Part shown: in pieces, positions 21,455 through 33,738 of the stretch
Layout of the letters: each line of letters begins with the position of its first letter
Numbering within the stretch: the first letter of the stretch is position 1
Assembly: GCA_963556695.1 (NCBI GenBank)
Contig: CAUWAG010000012.1
Coordinates: 3,720,001-3,784,000, forward strand
From: Anthostomella pinea
Taxonomy: Eukaryota > Ascomycota > Sordariomycetes > Xylariales > Xylariaceae
Direction of reading: 5' to 3'
DNA: 64,000 nucleotides
Program-made: the position numbers and the translations under genes
The notes under the pieces: generated by a model
Told to the model about the DNA's origin: nothing
Seen by the model: the letters and a program-made list of their open reading frames with translations, nothing else
Databases searched by the model: none

Positions 21455-22480
21455 CTAATCTAGAAATCCTGCCCACCGTTGAGCTGGCAAGGCCTTGGTC
21501 AACCCATCCGCTTTCATCTGTGCTGAAGGCGTGTACTCAATGCTGACAGTTCCTTGTTCCACTTCTTGTCGAAGCCAATGGTTATGTATGTTCACATGCC
21601 GTAACTTGGTTTTTAAGAGGGCAATTACGGCGGTCATTAGCTTGATTGTCTGTATATTGTCGCATTCCACTTTGATCTTCTCGCGTTCGAGTTGAACACC
21701 AAGTTCCATAACCAGCCGGCTGATGTACAGAGTCTCTTTGACTGCCTGAGCCAGTGTGTGTAGTTCTGCTTTTGTAATAGATATAATGACTGTATCTTGC
21801 TTATTGGCCCTCTAGCCGATCAATCTTCCAAAGAGAGTCATGGCAAATGTCTGAGAGCTCTTTCTGTCGAGAGTATTATTGGCAAAGGAAGCATCACTGG
21901 CCACCACTAAATCGTCTCCTCCTCCAAACGGGAGAGAGTAGTGTCTTATTCTGTATAGGTATTGGATGACTCGGTCGGCATCATTCTGATAGATCTGACT
22001 TGGGTTTGTAAGGAATCTTGTGAGGCGTGATATTGCGAAGGCTATGTCTGGTCGTGTAAAAACGGAGGCAAGTAGAATGGAACCAATCTTTCGTTAGTAT
22101 TTCTGGATCTCGTGGGGGACAGCGTGATCTTGCCAGTGCAATAGTTCTTCTGTATCTATTAGGACCTCAGGAAGTCTGCCGGTCAGGTTGATTAGCTTGG
22201 TTACTTTCTTAATGTAGGGGGTCTGGGATAGCCAAATCTTTCGCTGGGGCCGGTCCCGAATGATTTCCATTCCAAGGAACCATTGAACATGCTCGCCTCC
22301 AGTGATCTTGTATCTTTGTTGAAGCTGCTGAACCACGTCTTGAACATCTTCTTGTGCGTGTTTTCTATATGCGACAATCACGTCGTCCACGTAGAAGAAT
22401 ATCATGATTCCTTTTCTTGTATAACAGCACGGCTCATATGGAACCGGGTTGAATCCCAAGCTGGTCAGAATCTTTGAGAA
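21455..22480 (-). pseudogene. Copia RNase H and reverse-transcriptase C-terminal part
   Basis: RNase H fragments at 21455-21830 (KAELHTLAQAVKETLYISRL, then ADGLTKALP, the usual copia C-terminal block). The RT palm fragment at 22094-22459 has the catalytic YVDD (FFYVDDVIVAY) and FLGMEIIRDR. Stop codons and shifts separate the two. Confidence 0.85.
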
Positions 22481-22534
22481 CTCTTTCTGCCATAATAATA
22501 GAGAAATCCTTAGCCCATAGAATGCCTTGTTTAA

Positions 22535-23320
22535 CTAAAGAATTATATATTTCTTGCGATAGCCATATAATATCTGCATAAAGATCTTCTTATTGATAAG
22601 GGTATGCACAAAGGTGTTGACAATGTCGTACTGGATCATCTTGAGGTCAAACTTGGCCACTAGGGCTATCAAGGTTTTGAACAATCTTCCAGCAAGAGTA
22701 GCTGAATACGTTTGCTCCGAATATAGCCCTTTTTGTTGATCTCCTCTGACCACAAAACGTGCCTTGTACTTGATGAACCTCTCATACTTATCAAACTTGT
22801 AGTCATACACCCACATGCAGTCTAAGATTTGATGCCCTTGTATGAATGGGTCTTTCTTTCGGATCTCAGTCCATGACCTCATGCCGTCATGACTTTTTAA
22901 GTGATCCTTTTTTACTATTTTGAACAAATGTCCTATTAAATGGGTTGCTAGTTCGTTGCGCCGCTGTGGCGCTTCTTCCAGGAGTTGCCTGTGTAGCTTG
23001 AATCCATTTCGCAAGGCTCTCTCAATGCTTGCTTGATCAAGGGTGTTTTTACCCGATCGTTCTATGGGCGAAGCCTTGAGGCCTGCTAGAAACACCGCTT
23101 TCCAAGGCTTAAGCTCTTTTTGTCCTGGGTCTTGGAGAGGATTTTTGGGTTTCTCATTCCCTTTCTGAATACTATGGTATAGCAAGGCGGACAGAGGACT
23201 AGGCAGTGGTGAAGGCAATAAGGCAAATTTTGGCGTGGTGTACGGGTGCTTATTCCCAATATCCACATCTATTTCCTCTTCGTCCTTTTGGACTTGTATC
23301 CCTGTCGGGACCACCGGGCC
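22535..23320 (-). pseudogene. Copia reverse-transcriptase N-terminal part
   Basis: Frame with KARFVVRGDQQKGLYSEQTYSATL and FDLKMIQYDIVNTFVHTLI, the RVT_2 core (the usual DVxxAFL motif is degraded to DIVNTFV). The upstream part is a copia linker region. It ends in a stop at 22535. Confidence 0.8.
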
Positions 23321-23449
23321 CCCCGCACTTCTATCTTCTATCCCCGTCAGGGGAGGATATTGGTCTGTTTGTAGTTCATTAGGATTTTCTTCTTTGTCCT
23401 GGACATAGTCGTCAGACTTAGAAAGAGCGTACTTATTGACCGTGGCCTG

Positions 23450-24930
23450 TATCTCTTTAATAGTCGCCGTCTTTAAGTCATCTCAAAACTGCTCTTTATT
23501 CCTATCAAATACCTCGTTCTCATTGAAAGCGACATCTCTCGTACTTATCACCTTGTTCAGATGATGCACCCACACACGGTAGATATTAGAGGACCGATAT
23601 CCAACCAAGTATCTAATCCATGCTTTGGGACTGAGTCTGTCTAGCCTTCAACGACTCAACTTTATGTCAGTTGTCATTGCATAGGCTTTGCAGCTATACA
23701 CCCAGAGATGTGTCTGATTGGTGCGCTTGTCTAGGGCTATTGGTCAACCTGTTTTCTTTATGACTGCTTCAAAGAAGACATCAAAAGGGTTTTTTTACCC
23801 ACTCTTTTTTCTTGGTGTCCGATTATAGAGATATATAGCCGCTTTGAGTATTTTTGGCCATAGGAAGGTCAGCAATCTAGCACCGATTTGTATTATACGC
23901 GCTTTCATTTTCAGTATATCTCTTGTGCGCTTGGTACCTTTTTTCTAGGCTTGTGTATTGAGAGCCGAGGGCTCTATCTTGATTGTGCGGGCTTCTAGCC
24001 ATCTTCTTATATCTGGCTTGTTAATGTATATCTCATTGTCTGTTTCAATTACCTTGACTTTGGTATCGTATTGGAGTTCCAGCCATAAGATGTGTGTTGA
24101 TATCACACGGATAATTGTTTGTGTAGTTCGATTCTTGAGAGCATAGTCCTATAAGATACCAGAATTTCTATATATAAAAACTATATGAGATGACTCGTCT
24201 GATAGGGACCTCTTGTAGTCGTGAAAGTCGAGAGCTAATCTTTCTCCTGGATCTTTGTAATTAGATCGTGGTGCTCTCTGTATATGCTGTCTGGCCTTGG
24301 ACATTGCGCATGACTCGTATTCCACTCCTGTTGGTCCTCGGATAACCACCTTTTGAGATGCGCGCACTAAGTGTTCTAATGCTTCTGGGCCAGGATGTCC
24401 TAGTCGTTGATGCCATAGCCACGCGTTCCTGGTGAGGGGAGATCTTCTGAACCATGAGTTGTGTAGATGCTTCTTGCTTCATTGTGCAGTGTGAAATATA
24501 GCGTTCGGGTCGTTCGGTTGGTAGTTGATGACATATTGGCCGTACATGTCCTTGATATGGCCGACCAAGGTATTGTTTCTTCTTTTGAGACTGGTCTGCC
24601 TTTCCTTGTTGTCTCACCAATATTCTCTCCGTCTGAGTTCTCGTAGGGATACGAGAGTGGTGAGGAGTGAGGAGCAGTAGGCCGTATTTAGAAAGTTGAT
24701 AATCGTGCTTCCGATGCGTACTTGCATCTCGCCGTACGCTTGGATGGGTAAGGGGCGGTCTCCTGACCATACAAAATCCCCTGGTGGCGTAGTCCTCCAG
24801 CTGGTTAGACGCTATGCTTGGTTTGTGATCGTGATGGTGCTTCCACTGTCTAAAATGACTGAATAGGCCATTGGATAGTCGTCTGATTTGACAGCTGTGA
24901 AGGCTGATGGCACCTTGCCCATCGTTCTGC
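23450..24930 (-). pseudogene. Copia protease and integrase remnants
   Basis: Broken frames. Near 24860 the minus strand reads ILDSGSTITITN, the copia aspartic-protease DSG motif. At about 24400-24300 lies the pre-integrase block NAWLWHQRLGHPG, followed by SCAMSKARQHIQRAP and GERLALDFHDY, the start of the integrase core. Further integrase fragments run to 23450 with many stops. Confidence 0.72.
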
Positions 24931-24943
24931 CATAGAGTCAATC

Positions 24944-26150
24944 TTAAATCTCTTCAGGCTCTTCTCTCTTAGGTTGAGGAATCCTTGTACTTGATTTTGA
25001 CTTGTTCCGTTTCAAGGCGCGGACTTGAGCTTGTAGTTCTGGATCTTCCAAGGCTTGGGTCGTCTTCTCGACGAGATAGTCCCTAGGTCGGAAGCCCTTC
25101 CATGTCTTCTCCGGGAAGACATAGAAACAATTCGACAATGCGTGTTTCATTCCACACGCTGAACATTCGGAATGGTCCTCATCCCTACTTCTCTCGTTCC
25201 TCGATCGGCGTTTGGTCTGTTTTCTCTCAGGCTTTTTGTTTCCGGCTTTCTGGTCTTTTTTGCCGGAGCCCTTGCCGTTATAGGTAGCCCCAAATGCACC
25301 TTTGGGGGCTCGTCCAGCTTTATTGGTGGTCCGCAAAATAGCCCTCGTGAAATTGTTGACAAGATCTTGATGTTTGAGAATCCCGTGCCGGATTTGTTCG
25401 TCCTTCGTAACCGCACAAGTGCTTGACCACATGGGAAATGCTTCGGATACCGCGTCGAGAAAGTCTCTGGCCAATGAGCTCACATTGAGCGTCTCAGGAA
25501 CTTCTTTCTGATGGGCCTTCGTAAAGGCGATCTCCTAAGAGACAATCCATCTTGCTGCGTTCTTGGAATTTCTGAGGGGTTGGAGTGCTGTCTTGTAGAG
25601 TTGTCTTGCATCCTCCTGCTCATCTGCACTAGCCATTCCGCACTGGGCTTGGAGATTTGTGTACCACTCCAAGATTGGTTGCTTTGGAATGCAGCAGGTG
25701 GTCTTGTAGTGGTTTGCGACAGATTTTAGTATATGGTTCTTGATTTTCTTTAAAGATAGTGCTTACTTCTTGTGCAGCTTTTAGATTCAATTATAAAAAC
25801 TATTGTCGAGTTCATATATTTATTTCCCCGTTGTTGTTAGATCTGATAGTATCCACACGCCATTATTTCGCTTGTGTTGGATGATTTCTTTGTCTTCGTT
25901 TCCATCATTCGGATCGGGATTGACTTCAATGGTTTGGCTTGGTTCGAGAGTCGTTCGTTTCTCTTTGTATTCCTTTTGTGTAATATTCGGAATCTCTGGT
26001 TGTGATATAATTCTCTTCTTCTGAACAAGGAGGTCAAGAAGACCTAAGGCGTCTGTCTGCCTTCAGTTGGAACTCATAGTCCCATTTGGGCCATTCTCTC
26101 GCTTCTGACAGTGATGCTGAGAAGTCTGCTTTCTCTGACTCTCAAAGGGT
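24944..26150 (-). pseudogene. Copia gag remnant with zinc-knuckle-like motif
   Basis: The clearest frame is 25483-24944 (179 codons) with CSACGMKHALSNC, a CCHC-like knuckle, between basic stretches. Further gag frames (for example WDYEFQLKAD near 26070) run toward the 5' LTR but are broken by stops. Confidence 0.72.
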
Positions 26151-26219
26151 TGAAGACAGGCATCTTAAATATGCAGGATAAATATAGTTGTCAAAGAGAA
26201 TAGCAATGAGACTCTTAAT

Positions 26220-26389
26220 TGTCAGATTTGAGCCAATCGTGAGGTTGAAGTGTGTGCATGCGTTCTGTCTCTCTAGTGTCTTTGTGCGACCGTGGCAGTT
26301 TTGTGCAAGAGGGGGCTGGATCGGATGGAACAACTAGGCTCCGGTCTCCACCTATTAAGGTGCCCTCTTGGCTCACCTTTAATCCAACA
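26220..26389 (-). repeat. Copia 5' LTR (type A)
   Basis: 170 bp direct repeat of 18596-18768. On the minus strand it starts TGTTGGATTAAAGGTGAGCC and ends TGACA, then gag follows. Confidence 0.8.
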
Positions 26390-26880
26390 ATCTCCGGCTC
26401 CCATTTAACAGCAGTCTTCTAGGTGTCTAATAGTGTTATTAGGTCGAAACATGCTACTAAATAGCTTGCTTGTCCGATTTCGTAATGATTCTAGTGTAAA
26501 TATCGCTTTAGTTAAACAATTAAACAATTTATTATTATTTTGATTCTTAATAGTAATTAGTATAAGATAACGATTGCGTACAATGGTTTTTTTTAACTGT
26601 TTTATAATAGTTATATTTCATAATATTAATTAAACGTACGGTCGTACGTCATCATTGCTTTATTATAATTATTAGCTTTATTAAAGTTAGTAATTTTTAT
26701 TAACGCTTATTATTCTATTAAAGTTAAATCTTTATTAACGTTGTTACTGTAACAGAACGCTCACCATGACTACCACGCCGCGGCTGTTCCTCCTAAAAGG
26801 ACGTCAAATATCAAGCGTGGCAGCTTGACATTCAATGGTGGTATATGTATTCAAGTCCGGGCTCTAGGATACACTACATG
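26390..26880. other. AT-rich DNA and unknown repeat fragment
   Basis: The 26430-26760 stretch is strongly AT-rich with TTATTAA-type words and no coding potential. The segment 26760-26880 is of normal composition and unknown origin. Confidence 0.55.
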
Positions 26881-26885
26881 GGCTA

Positions 26886-27097
26886 TGTCACGGCGAGTAT
26901 ACTGAGGAGCTGGGACATGGCCTGCAGCAAGCAGCTATTACTCTATTGACGAGAATATCAAGACTAGAGAGGAAAGAAAGAGAGAGAGAGATAGGTACAG
27001 TGGGAGGTTGCCCCTTTAAGGGGATCCTCTGGTCAGATCCTTCCCCTATTGGGAAGTATTTACTTGTCATGTGGGAAGGTCTATGCAGGCCGTCACA
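26886..27097 (+). mobile_element. Short non-autonomous relative of the pogo-like element
   Basis: 212 bp. Starts TGTCACGGCGAG and ends AGGCCGTCACA, the same ends as the 18896-21422 element. Its right 150 bp match that element's right arm, with only about 55 bp of different sequence at the left. GGCTA flanks both sides (26881-26885 and 27098-27102), a 5-bp target duplication. Confidence 0.75.
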
Positions 27098-27313
27098 GGC
27101 TACCTGTAATAGACTATGATATTTACTTTATTAATAAACTTCTTTTTATTATTCTAAAATATCGTAGTATTAAATTAAAAGATATTTAAATGCTTATAAC
27201 CGAAGTTTATTTTGTTTATTGTAATATGCTTTATAGCTTAGTTAAGAAGTAAATTTCCTAATTTTTCAAAGTTTTGTGTTCAAATTATTGTAATAATTGC
27301 TACTGTTAAATGC

Positions 27314-27606
27314 GAGCTGGAAATAGACACCGGAAGATCTCCAGTGGGGCAGAGACGCACAGGACATCTGGCACATCAAGAAAACAGATGATCAATCTCT
27401 GCACACAAAGCAGAACAATCAATAGCATCAATTGTTGAATACACGGGTGTTGATTGATGTTATTGATTGTTCTGCTCTGCGTACAGAGATTGACCATCTG
27501 TTTTCTTGGTGGGTCAGATGCCTTGTGCGTCTCTGTACCACTGGAGATCTTCCGGTGTCTATCTCTGGCTTCCATTCAACATCAATCAACATCCGTGTAT
27601 TCAACA
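27314..27606. repeat. Palindromic cluster of type B LTR fragments
   Basis: 27314-27432 is the inverted form of the type B LTR without its first bases. 27433-27581 is a complete 149-bp copy in plus orientation with TGTTGAAT...ATTCAACA ends. 27582-27606 is the inverted first 25 bases of the same LTR. The three abut, forming back-to-back palindromes. Confidence 0.7.
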
Positions 27607-29010
27607 TCTACCACACCAAACCACTTGATGAGTGTCAGATCCATCACATTTAATTCAACATAGCCATTAAATTAACATTAATAAAAGCTTTGATTATAAT
27701 ATTATTTCCTTTCTATACTTAATTGAAATGACGCTTATGAAAGCGGCCCGTATTTATTATATTTATACTTTAATAAGGTGTTGTAAGGCTTATATTAAAC
27801 TTTTGAAAAACGCGGTCTTTCTAGGTAGGTAATAGGAGGCCTTATCTCACACTTAAACTAATAATAAAGTTTAAAAAATACAGTATAATATAATATACGT
27901 ATTATATTTTATTATATTTTTTAAAAACGATACGGGTGTTTCCTAATAATGACATAGTAAAGGGTACTTAGTAGTACTATAAACCACCTAGATTTAACTC
28001 AGAAATTATTATTAGTCAGAAACAATTATCGGAAAAAATTATTGGCGGCCAATAATTAATCTCCTTATAGCTGACCGAGGGTGTTCCGGAAGTTATTCCG
28101 GCCCGAATAATACAATACGGTATAATACGTATTGTATGCGTGTATTGTATAGTATTTTTTAGATAGAACACTGTATTTTTCCACCCCTAACCCGAACTCC
28201 TGTAGCTGCCGCCGCTGTCTCTCGTCTAAACCTTCTGCGTACCCAAATATAACCAGATAAAGTTCCATCTCATCCTTCTAGATCCGCATCAGACCATTGC
28301 TAGTCAGCTAGTCTGATAGATGATCGACGATGATGTTCCCTTCGACCTCCAGTCCATCATTCGAGCCGACCTCGCAATCGTGGGTCCTAGTGCCGTGCCG
28401 CGCCCCTTTGAACAACTGTCGACAACGATGATGACAGCTACAAGTCAATCCGGCTCTACGGCACCCAAGCTGGAAAGTACCGGTTCCCGTGCCTGGCCAA
28501 TGTGGCAGCCGTGCTCTGATTCGTGGCTATTTGCCCGGGCCCGGAACGCAGGTACCGGGTTACCCAATTCCGAAAAGTCGGGGGAGCCGGGCCGTGCTTG
28601 ATGACTCCGCCCAATATCGACTCCAAATCTGTCCTTCAATTTCAATTCCATTTTCAAACCCAAATTTGCCGATCTCTGGCTGACACCTGCATCCTCCAGG
28701 GGCCTTCTCCGCTGTTCTGTTTCGAACAGACGAGCCGACCTCATCCACGAGGTAGAATACACGGCTCGTGAGATTTGGCCCCTCAGTGCAGGCTGTTCAA
28801 TAAAGGAGTATACCGTTGTTCTGGTTCAGGGTGCTTGGCACCCATGCGAATCCTCCTCACAAGCGAGGCTTGCAAAGGGATGCGGCGGAGCGGCTGATCT
28901 GCGATGGTAATCTATCCAAAGCAGCCATCAATGGCGCAGCTGGGATCGAGCCGTGCATACATATTACACTGATGACGTGGACAACGCAAGAATTGACAGT
29001 ACTCGTGATG
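27607..29010. other. AT-rich zone and intergenic region
   Basis: 27640-28190 is AT-rich with no coding potential, resembling decayed repeat DNA. 28190-29010 returns to normal composition. Its overlapping open frames show no recognisable product. Confidence 0.5.
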
Positions 29011-29016
29011 TGACGA

Positions 29017-29024
29017 TATAAAAG
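29017..29024 (+). promoter_or_regulatory. TATA box of the GH45 gene
   Basis: TATAAAAG 106 bases upstream of the GH45 ATG, a good distance for a secreted-enzyme gene of a filamentous fungus. Confidence 0.6.
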
Positions 29025-29129
29025 GTGCTGTGCTCCCATTCAACTGGGCTGTCTATACACTAGCTTACGATACCGCACAACGACATCTACCCATCTCCTG
29101 ACCAGTTGAGACCAGATCAACCCGCCAAA

Positions 29130-30029
29130 ATGCACACATCCACCACCCTCGCCCTCCTCGCCGCCGCGGCCACAGCAAACGCCGCCTCCGGCACCGGCAC
29201 GACGACGCGGTACTGGGACTGCTGCAAGCCGTCGTGCGCCTGGACTGGCAAGGCGTCCGTCACGGCCCCCGTCACGACCTGCGACGCCAACGACTCGCCC
29301 CTGACCGACCCCGACGCGAAGTCGGGCTGCGACGGCGGCACCGCCTACACGTGCTCCAACTATTCGCCTTGGGCCGTCAGCGACACGCTGGCGTACGGCT
29401 TCGCGGCCACTTCCATCTCGGGCGGGACCGAGAGCAGCTGGTGTTGCGCTTGCTACCAGTGAGTTGCTTCTTCGGCTCTGCTTCGGCTTCATCTTCATCT
29501 TTATGTTTAACCGTGCTTCCTGCTTTCTGCGGCTCTTCCCTATCGCATTATCGAAACCTCATCCCCAAAACAATCTTCTCTATTCCAAGCCCACACACCC
29601 GCCAACCCAACCCAACCCGAAAACACCCCACTAACCACCCAAACCCCCCACAGACTAGAGTTCACCTCGGGCGCCGTAGCCGGCAAGACCATGATAGTGC
29701 AGTCGACCAACACGGGCGGCGACCTCGGGTCCAACCAATTCGACATCCTGATGCCGGGCGGCGGCGTCGGGCTCTTTGACGGGTGCAAGTCCGAGTTCGG
29801 CACCTCGCTGCCGGGCGAGCAGTACGGCGGCGTCTCGTCCCGGTCCGACTGCACCTCGTCGTCCATGCCCGCGGAGCTGCAGGCCGGCTGCGAGTGGCGC
29901 TTCGACTGGTTCGAGGGCGCCGATAACCCCGGCGTCACCTTCTCGCAGGTCGAGTGCCCGGCTGCTATTACGGCGATTTCGGGGTGCACGAGGAGTGACG
30001 ACGGGAGTTTCCCGGCTGCTTCTTCGTAG
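29130..30029 (+). CDS. GH45 endoglucanase, secreted, catalytic domain only
   Basis: Exons 29130-29458 and 29654-30029 encode 234 aa. Residues 1-18 or so form a signal peptide ([18 protein letters not shown]). The mature enzyme begins near the GH45 signature [13 protein letters not shown], whose Asp is the catalytic base in family members. Later blocks are [15 protein letters not shown] across the intron, [29 protein letters not shown] (containing the catalytic-acid Asp) and [16 protein letters not shown]. The many cysteines suggest disulfides, as in the family. It hydrolyses internal beta-1,4 bonds in cellulose. There is no linker or cellulose-binding module, unlike the modular relatives. Coding GC is high and the gene sits about 1 kb from AT-rich transposon remains. 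Confidence 0.95.
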
Positions 30030-31240
30030 GGTTGCCTACTAGGAGGGTCGGTCGTGTGGCATTGCGTCTGAGTGATCCTCCGGGAGTCCTTGAGGCGAGT
30101 GAGCAAGTGGAGAGGCTGGCTGGGGGGACATTGGGACATTGGGACCTCGAACCCTTGGATACCCTCCATGCCATCTCACTCCCTCCGCTCCGTAATCCGT
30201 CGGCCAACGGGACCAATAGCTCAGTTGCGGAAGCAAGCAGAGCAAAAAAACTTCATATTCTTGTATATATCTCACTGGTCCATACCTTAGTAGACCGACA
30301 CGTAAATATCGATAGCATGAAAACTACTACATCTTCGACTGCGAAACTCGAACTTGACTTTTGAAGACAAAGAGAGAGACACGGTCGAAACTCTGACTCG
30401 GGGCGAGTGGAAGCCTCATTTCAGAGATGTGCTCATACGACTTCAAACATACGTTCGAGTATCCGAGACGATAATACCATGAACGGAGATGCGGCGAAAC
30501 CGAGCATGATGTGTCGAGGCATAAAAGAAAAGCTGGAGTCTGTTGTACCAGGTGAGCAGACTGCCTGCCACATTGGAGGACTAACTTACAGACTTACGCT
30601 GCAATGATAACGACGCGGTGGGTACGAAACCACGTTCAGCCCCAGAGCCTCATACGCCATCATATAGTGTACAATCATGCGCTTGCAAAACACCAAGCGT
30701 AGGTCCCGAGGACATGCCTGATGTTATGGATTGACATTATAATAACTAGGGCTCTTAGTCTAGTGCACAGTTGGTTACCATAAAGGCATTACAGCTTGCT
30801 TCCTTCAGAGAAAGAAAAGCAGCTGGATGGATATATCGAATAAGCTTGATCACACGTGATGAGGAGACGGCTGGAAGAATATCGACGTCGGAAAACCCTC
30901 CTAGACCGCCGCCGGTGATGTCCACAACCAGAAACCACTGGTCTCGAGCGGTCGGTTTGCTCCAGCCACAGCCCATTTAGTAATACGGTTCGCGAAATCT
31001 TGCACTGCAAACGTGGGCTGACTGAGTCCTAGAGACTATATCTTCATCTCAGTGTCCATATCCTCATACGCCGACCACCATATGCACTCCGATGAAGTTC
31101 GTAGCGCTTCGAGGTCTTGGCGAGTAGTGTGCTGGAATATATATGATTGGATAATGGCGAGCGCCAATCAAAGTTGATGAGAAATGAGCTTGTATCAACT
31201 TGTCGCGGTAATGTGCCAGTAAACGAGCTTTCTGACTCAT
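30030..31240. other. Intergenic region
   Basis: About 1.2 kb between the GH45 stop and the end of the Zn2Cys6 gene. No supported gene. Confidence 0.5.
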
Positions 31241-33738
31241 TTATACTTCAGCGAGATAGCCGCCATTCGACAGGAACTGAAGTTGATACTCTCTTAGGTT
31301 TGCCCAGGACTGTAGCTCTTCCTCCTCGTCCTGTGGTGTCACGGTACCCGTGACGGGGCCAGCTCCATTCTTCTCCAATGTCATGAGGATGTCCAGGAAG
31401 TGGCTGAGATCCTGTTCAGCCTTGATAGCCAGAGGGCCTTTGCGCTCGGGTGCATCGTTCAAGAGCGTACTCGCCACTAGCCGGATTTTGCTGATGATTG
31501 ATTGACCATTAGGCTCCATGTTGCGCTGGCTGATAGACGCCAAGACGGTCAGAAGGGTCTGCACGATGAGTTCTCGTTCCTTGGCTATCATGGCGTCACG
31601 ATCATCATTGGGATCTTCGTCGGCGCCCTCCACGAAGTTGGGATGCGAGCGATGGGCATCGCGAAGGTTGAGGTATCGTTCGACAAAATAGGACCTCGTT
31701 GCCAGCTGAGACGCGTAGATGTTGGCCTTCTGAATCTCACACTGGAGCTCACGTCGTCGCATAGGCTGCTCAGCAAACGCCCTTCGCATATCGTCCGGAG
31801 CTTGAGTACTCGAAAAGCCTGGCGGATAATACTGCAAGCCCGAATGATCAAGACCTGTGGCACCGGTTTGGCCCGGCTCTATTTTGACCTGCAGCTCGGC
31901 AGGCATATCGTCAGCAGCTTGCTTCGCAGAAGCCAGCCCGTTACTTAGAATGTTCTTTTGGGCGATCCAGTCGAAAAAGTTCATCCCATAGCACATGTCG
32001 ACCCCGATAAGCTCGTTCATGGTCATGTAGATACGTATGTTTCTATTGAACCCAGTAATAAGTGATATAACACCCTCCGGCTGGGGGTGGATTTGGTCCG
32101 AGAAAATGCAACCATCGTCGACCTCAAGTGGCTGGTCTGGATAGGGCTCCTGAGTGGTCGGTGGAGACAACGGTAACTCATTGATGCTAGCGCCTAGGTG
32201 GGTCATTGATCTGGTTGTAGGGTTAGCATGATGCATCGGCGTCATGACGAAAGCCGAGGCGACTTACCGAACACCGGCTACCATTACCCAGAAGATACGC
32301 TTGCCGATCTGATCCTTGATATGATGGACGGGCTTGTTCGCAGCGTTGTTGAGGTCAGCTACGAGCTCAGGCACGTTGCCTTCCAAGGTGGACGTGTCTC
32401 TTTGCCGATGGGTACCAAGCTCTCTGCAGAAGGTCATGGTCTCGGCCATAAAGCGCTTGCACGGCTTCCACTGCAGTGTGTATGCTGCAGCGATACCCAG
32501 GAAATAACTTGTTGCAGCATCGTCAACGCTCATCTCTTGCTTCATCATGAACCGCACCCCCCGGGCTTCCAGTGCGATGGACCTGCAGTGATCGATCATG
32601 GAGAATGCAGTAAGAAAGAGACCCGTGCTTTGCTGAGACTTCAGATGGGCTCTGGCACTACGAGGAAACGAAGCAACCAGGACGCCAATCATACTCGCCA
32701 GCAGGGCCAAGAACTCTCCACTTGTCCTGTCCATCCGGTTCGTGAAGGCGTGGCGGAAGGACGGCTCGTGTGGAAAGGGCATGAGAGGATGGATGTAGGT
32801 GAAGAAGTCGTCGACGAGCAGCTGTAGGATGGGCCACGGCGCGATAGCTTCGGCATCTGACGTGGTTGATTCATTGTTGGCAGCGATGGATATCAAGGCT
32901 TCGGCGGCATTATGGGGGGCCGCAGACGGATTGTCGGTGCGAGCGTGTTTCGCTGCCCTCGCTGCCGCTGCGTGTTTATTAGGTGGTCCGCGTCGCTTCA
33001 TGCTTCTAGTGAATTCACATTTCATGTCAAGATCCCTACATGGCTTGCAAGGCGGTCCGCTGTCATCGCACTGCACGACGGACTCGATTAGCATACACTG
33101 ACAAGCTCGAGTAGCTGGGCATATCATACCTTGACCTTGCGTTGGCTGCACAAATCACAGGCGCGTCGGAGGCGCGTGACCTTTGGCTGCGTCTGTGTTT
33201 GCGACTGCGACGTGGGACTCGCAGCAACGAGAGGGGCGGGTGGCGAAGGGTTTGCCAGGGCGGCAGAGAATTGAGCATCGCCCATCTGCATCGCAGCAGA
33301 CTGGGCATACTGCTGGGCTAGGTCGGTGGCAGCCGGGGTGAGGGGAGGACCGGCCGACGCAGCCTGCAGCACCTGAAGGCCATGATGCGCGACGGCGGTT
33401 GCTGCGAGGGGCGAGTGCAGTGTAAGGCTGTCATCGTATACATCGGCCGGGCTGAGCGGCTGCTGCTGCTGGTGATGTAGGTGATGCTGCTGGGAAGGGT
33501 CGGTTGATTCGGGTTGATGGTGGTGTTGCGGACCGTGGTATTCGTAGTGTCCGCTTTGTTCTTCATGCTCGTAATGCTTGCGCTCTTCGTTGTGTCCGTT
33601 CTGCTCGTTTTGCTCGTTTTGCTCGCTCTGCTCGGCATGCAGCGGTTGAGGCTGTTGGGAGTGTTGAGGTGCTGCAGGTGCCGAGTCGGTAATCTCTGCA
33701 CCATCACCGGCACCAGACGACTCTGGGTATGAGGCCAT
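31241..33738 (-). CDS. Zn2Cys6 transcription factor with fungal-specific TF domain
   Basis: Three exons on the minus strand: 33738-33130, 33070-32268 and 32210-31241, 793 aa. The N-terminal 190 residues are rich in Gln, His and Glu (repeats of EQNEQNEQN and HHHQ type), typical of an activation or low-complexity region. The DNA-binding cluster is split by intron 1: RACDLCSQRKVK joined to CDDSGPPCKPCRDLDMKC, six cysteines with the usual CX2CX6C...CX2CX6C spacing, followed by a basic linker (RSMKRRGPPNKH). The middle homology region spans about residues 280-480 (FTYIHPLMPFPHEPSFRHAF, CRELGTHRQ, GKRIFWVMVAG). It is a nuclear regulator. Its targets cannot be told from sequence; the nearest secreted hydrolase is the GH45 gene 1.2 kb away. 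Confidence 0.9.

Larger units (their letters stand above)
18596..26389 (-). mobile_element. Decayed Ty1/copia retrotransposon
   Basis: Minus-strand element bounded by direct repeats (18596-18768 and 26220-26389) with TG...CA ends. From right to left come gag, protease/integrase remnants, reverse transcriptase and RNase H. A purine-rich tract (GAGGGGG on the minus strand) directly precedes the left LTR, as a polypurine tract should. Subtracting the nested pogo-like insertion at 18896-21422 leaves about 5.3 kb, a usual copia length. The two LTRs are only about 85-90% alike by eye and the pol frame is broken in many places, so the insertion is old. No target duplication is visible at the outer ends. 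Confidence 0.82.

Noticed and set aside
30120..30170. B-box-like GGTTCGAGG on the minus strand, possible tRNA
   Set aside because: Spacing of the box is off by one and no cloverleaf with A-box and acceptor stem could be formed.
33504..33732. Hydrophobic plus-strand frames opposite the Zn2Cys6 gene start
   Set aside because: Antisense of the Gln/His/Glu-rich N-terminal region (CTG/GTG repeats).
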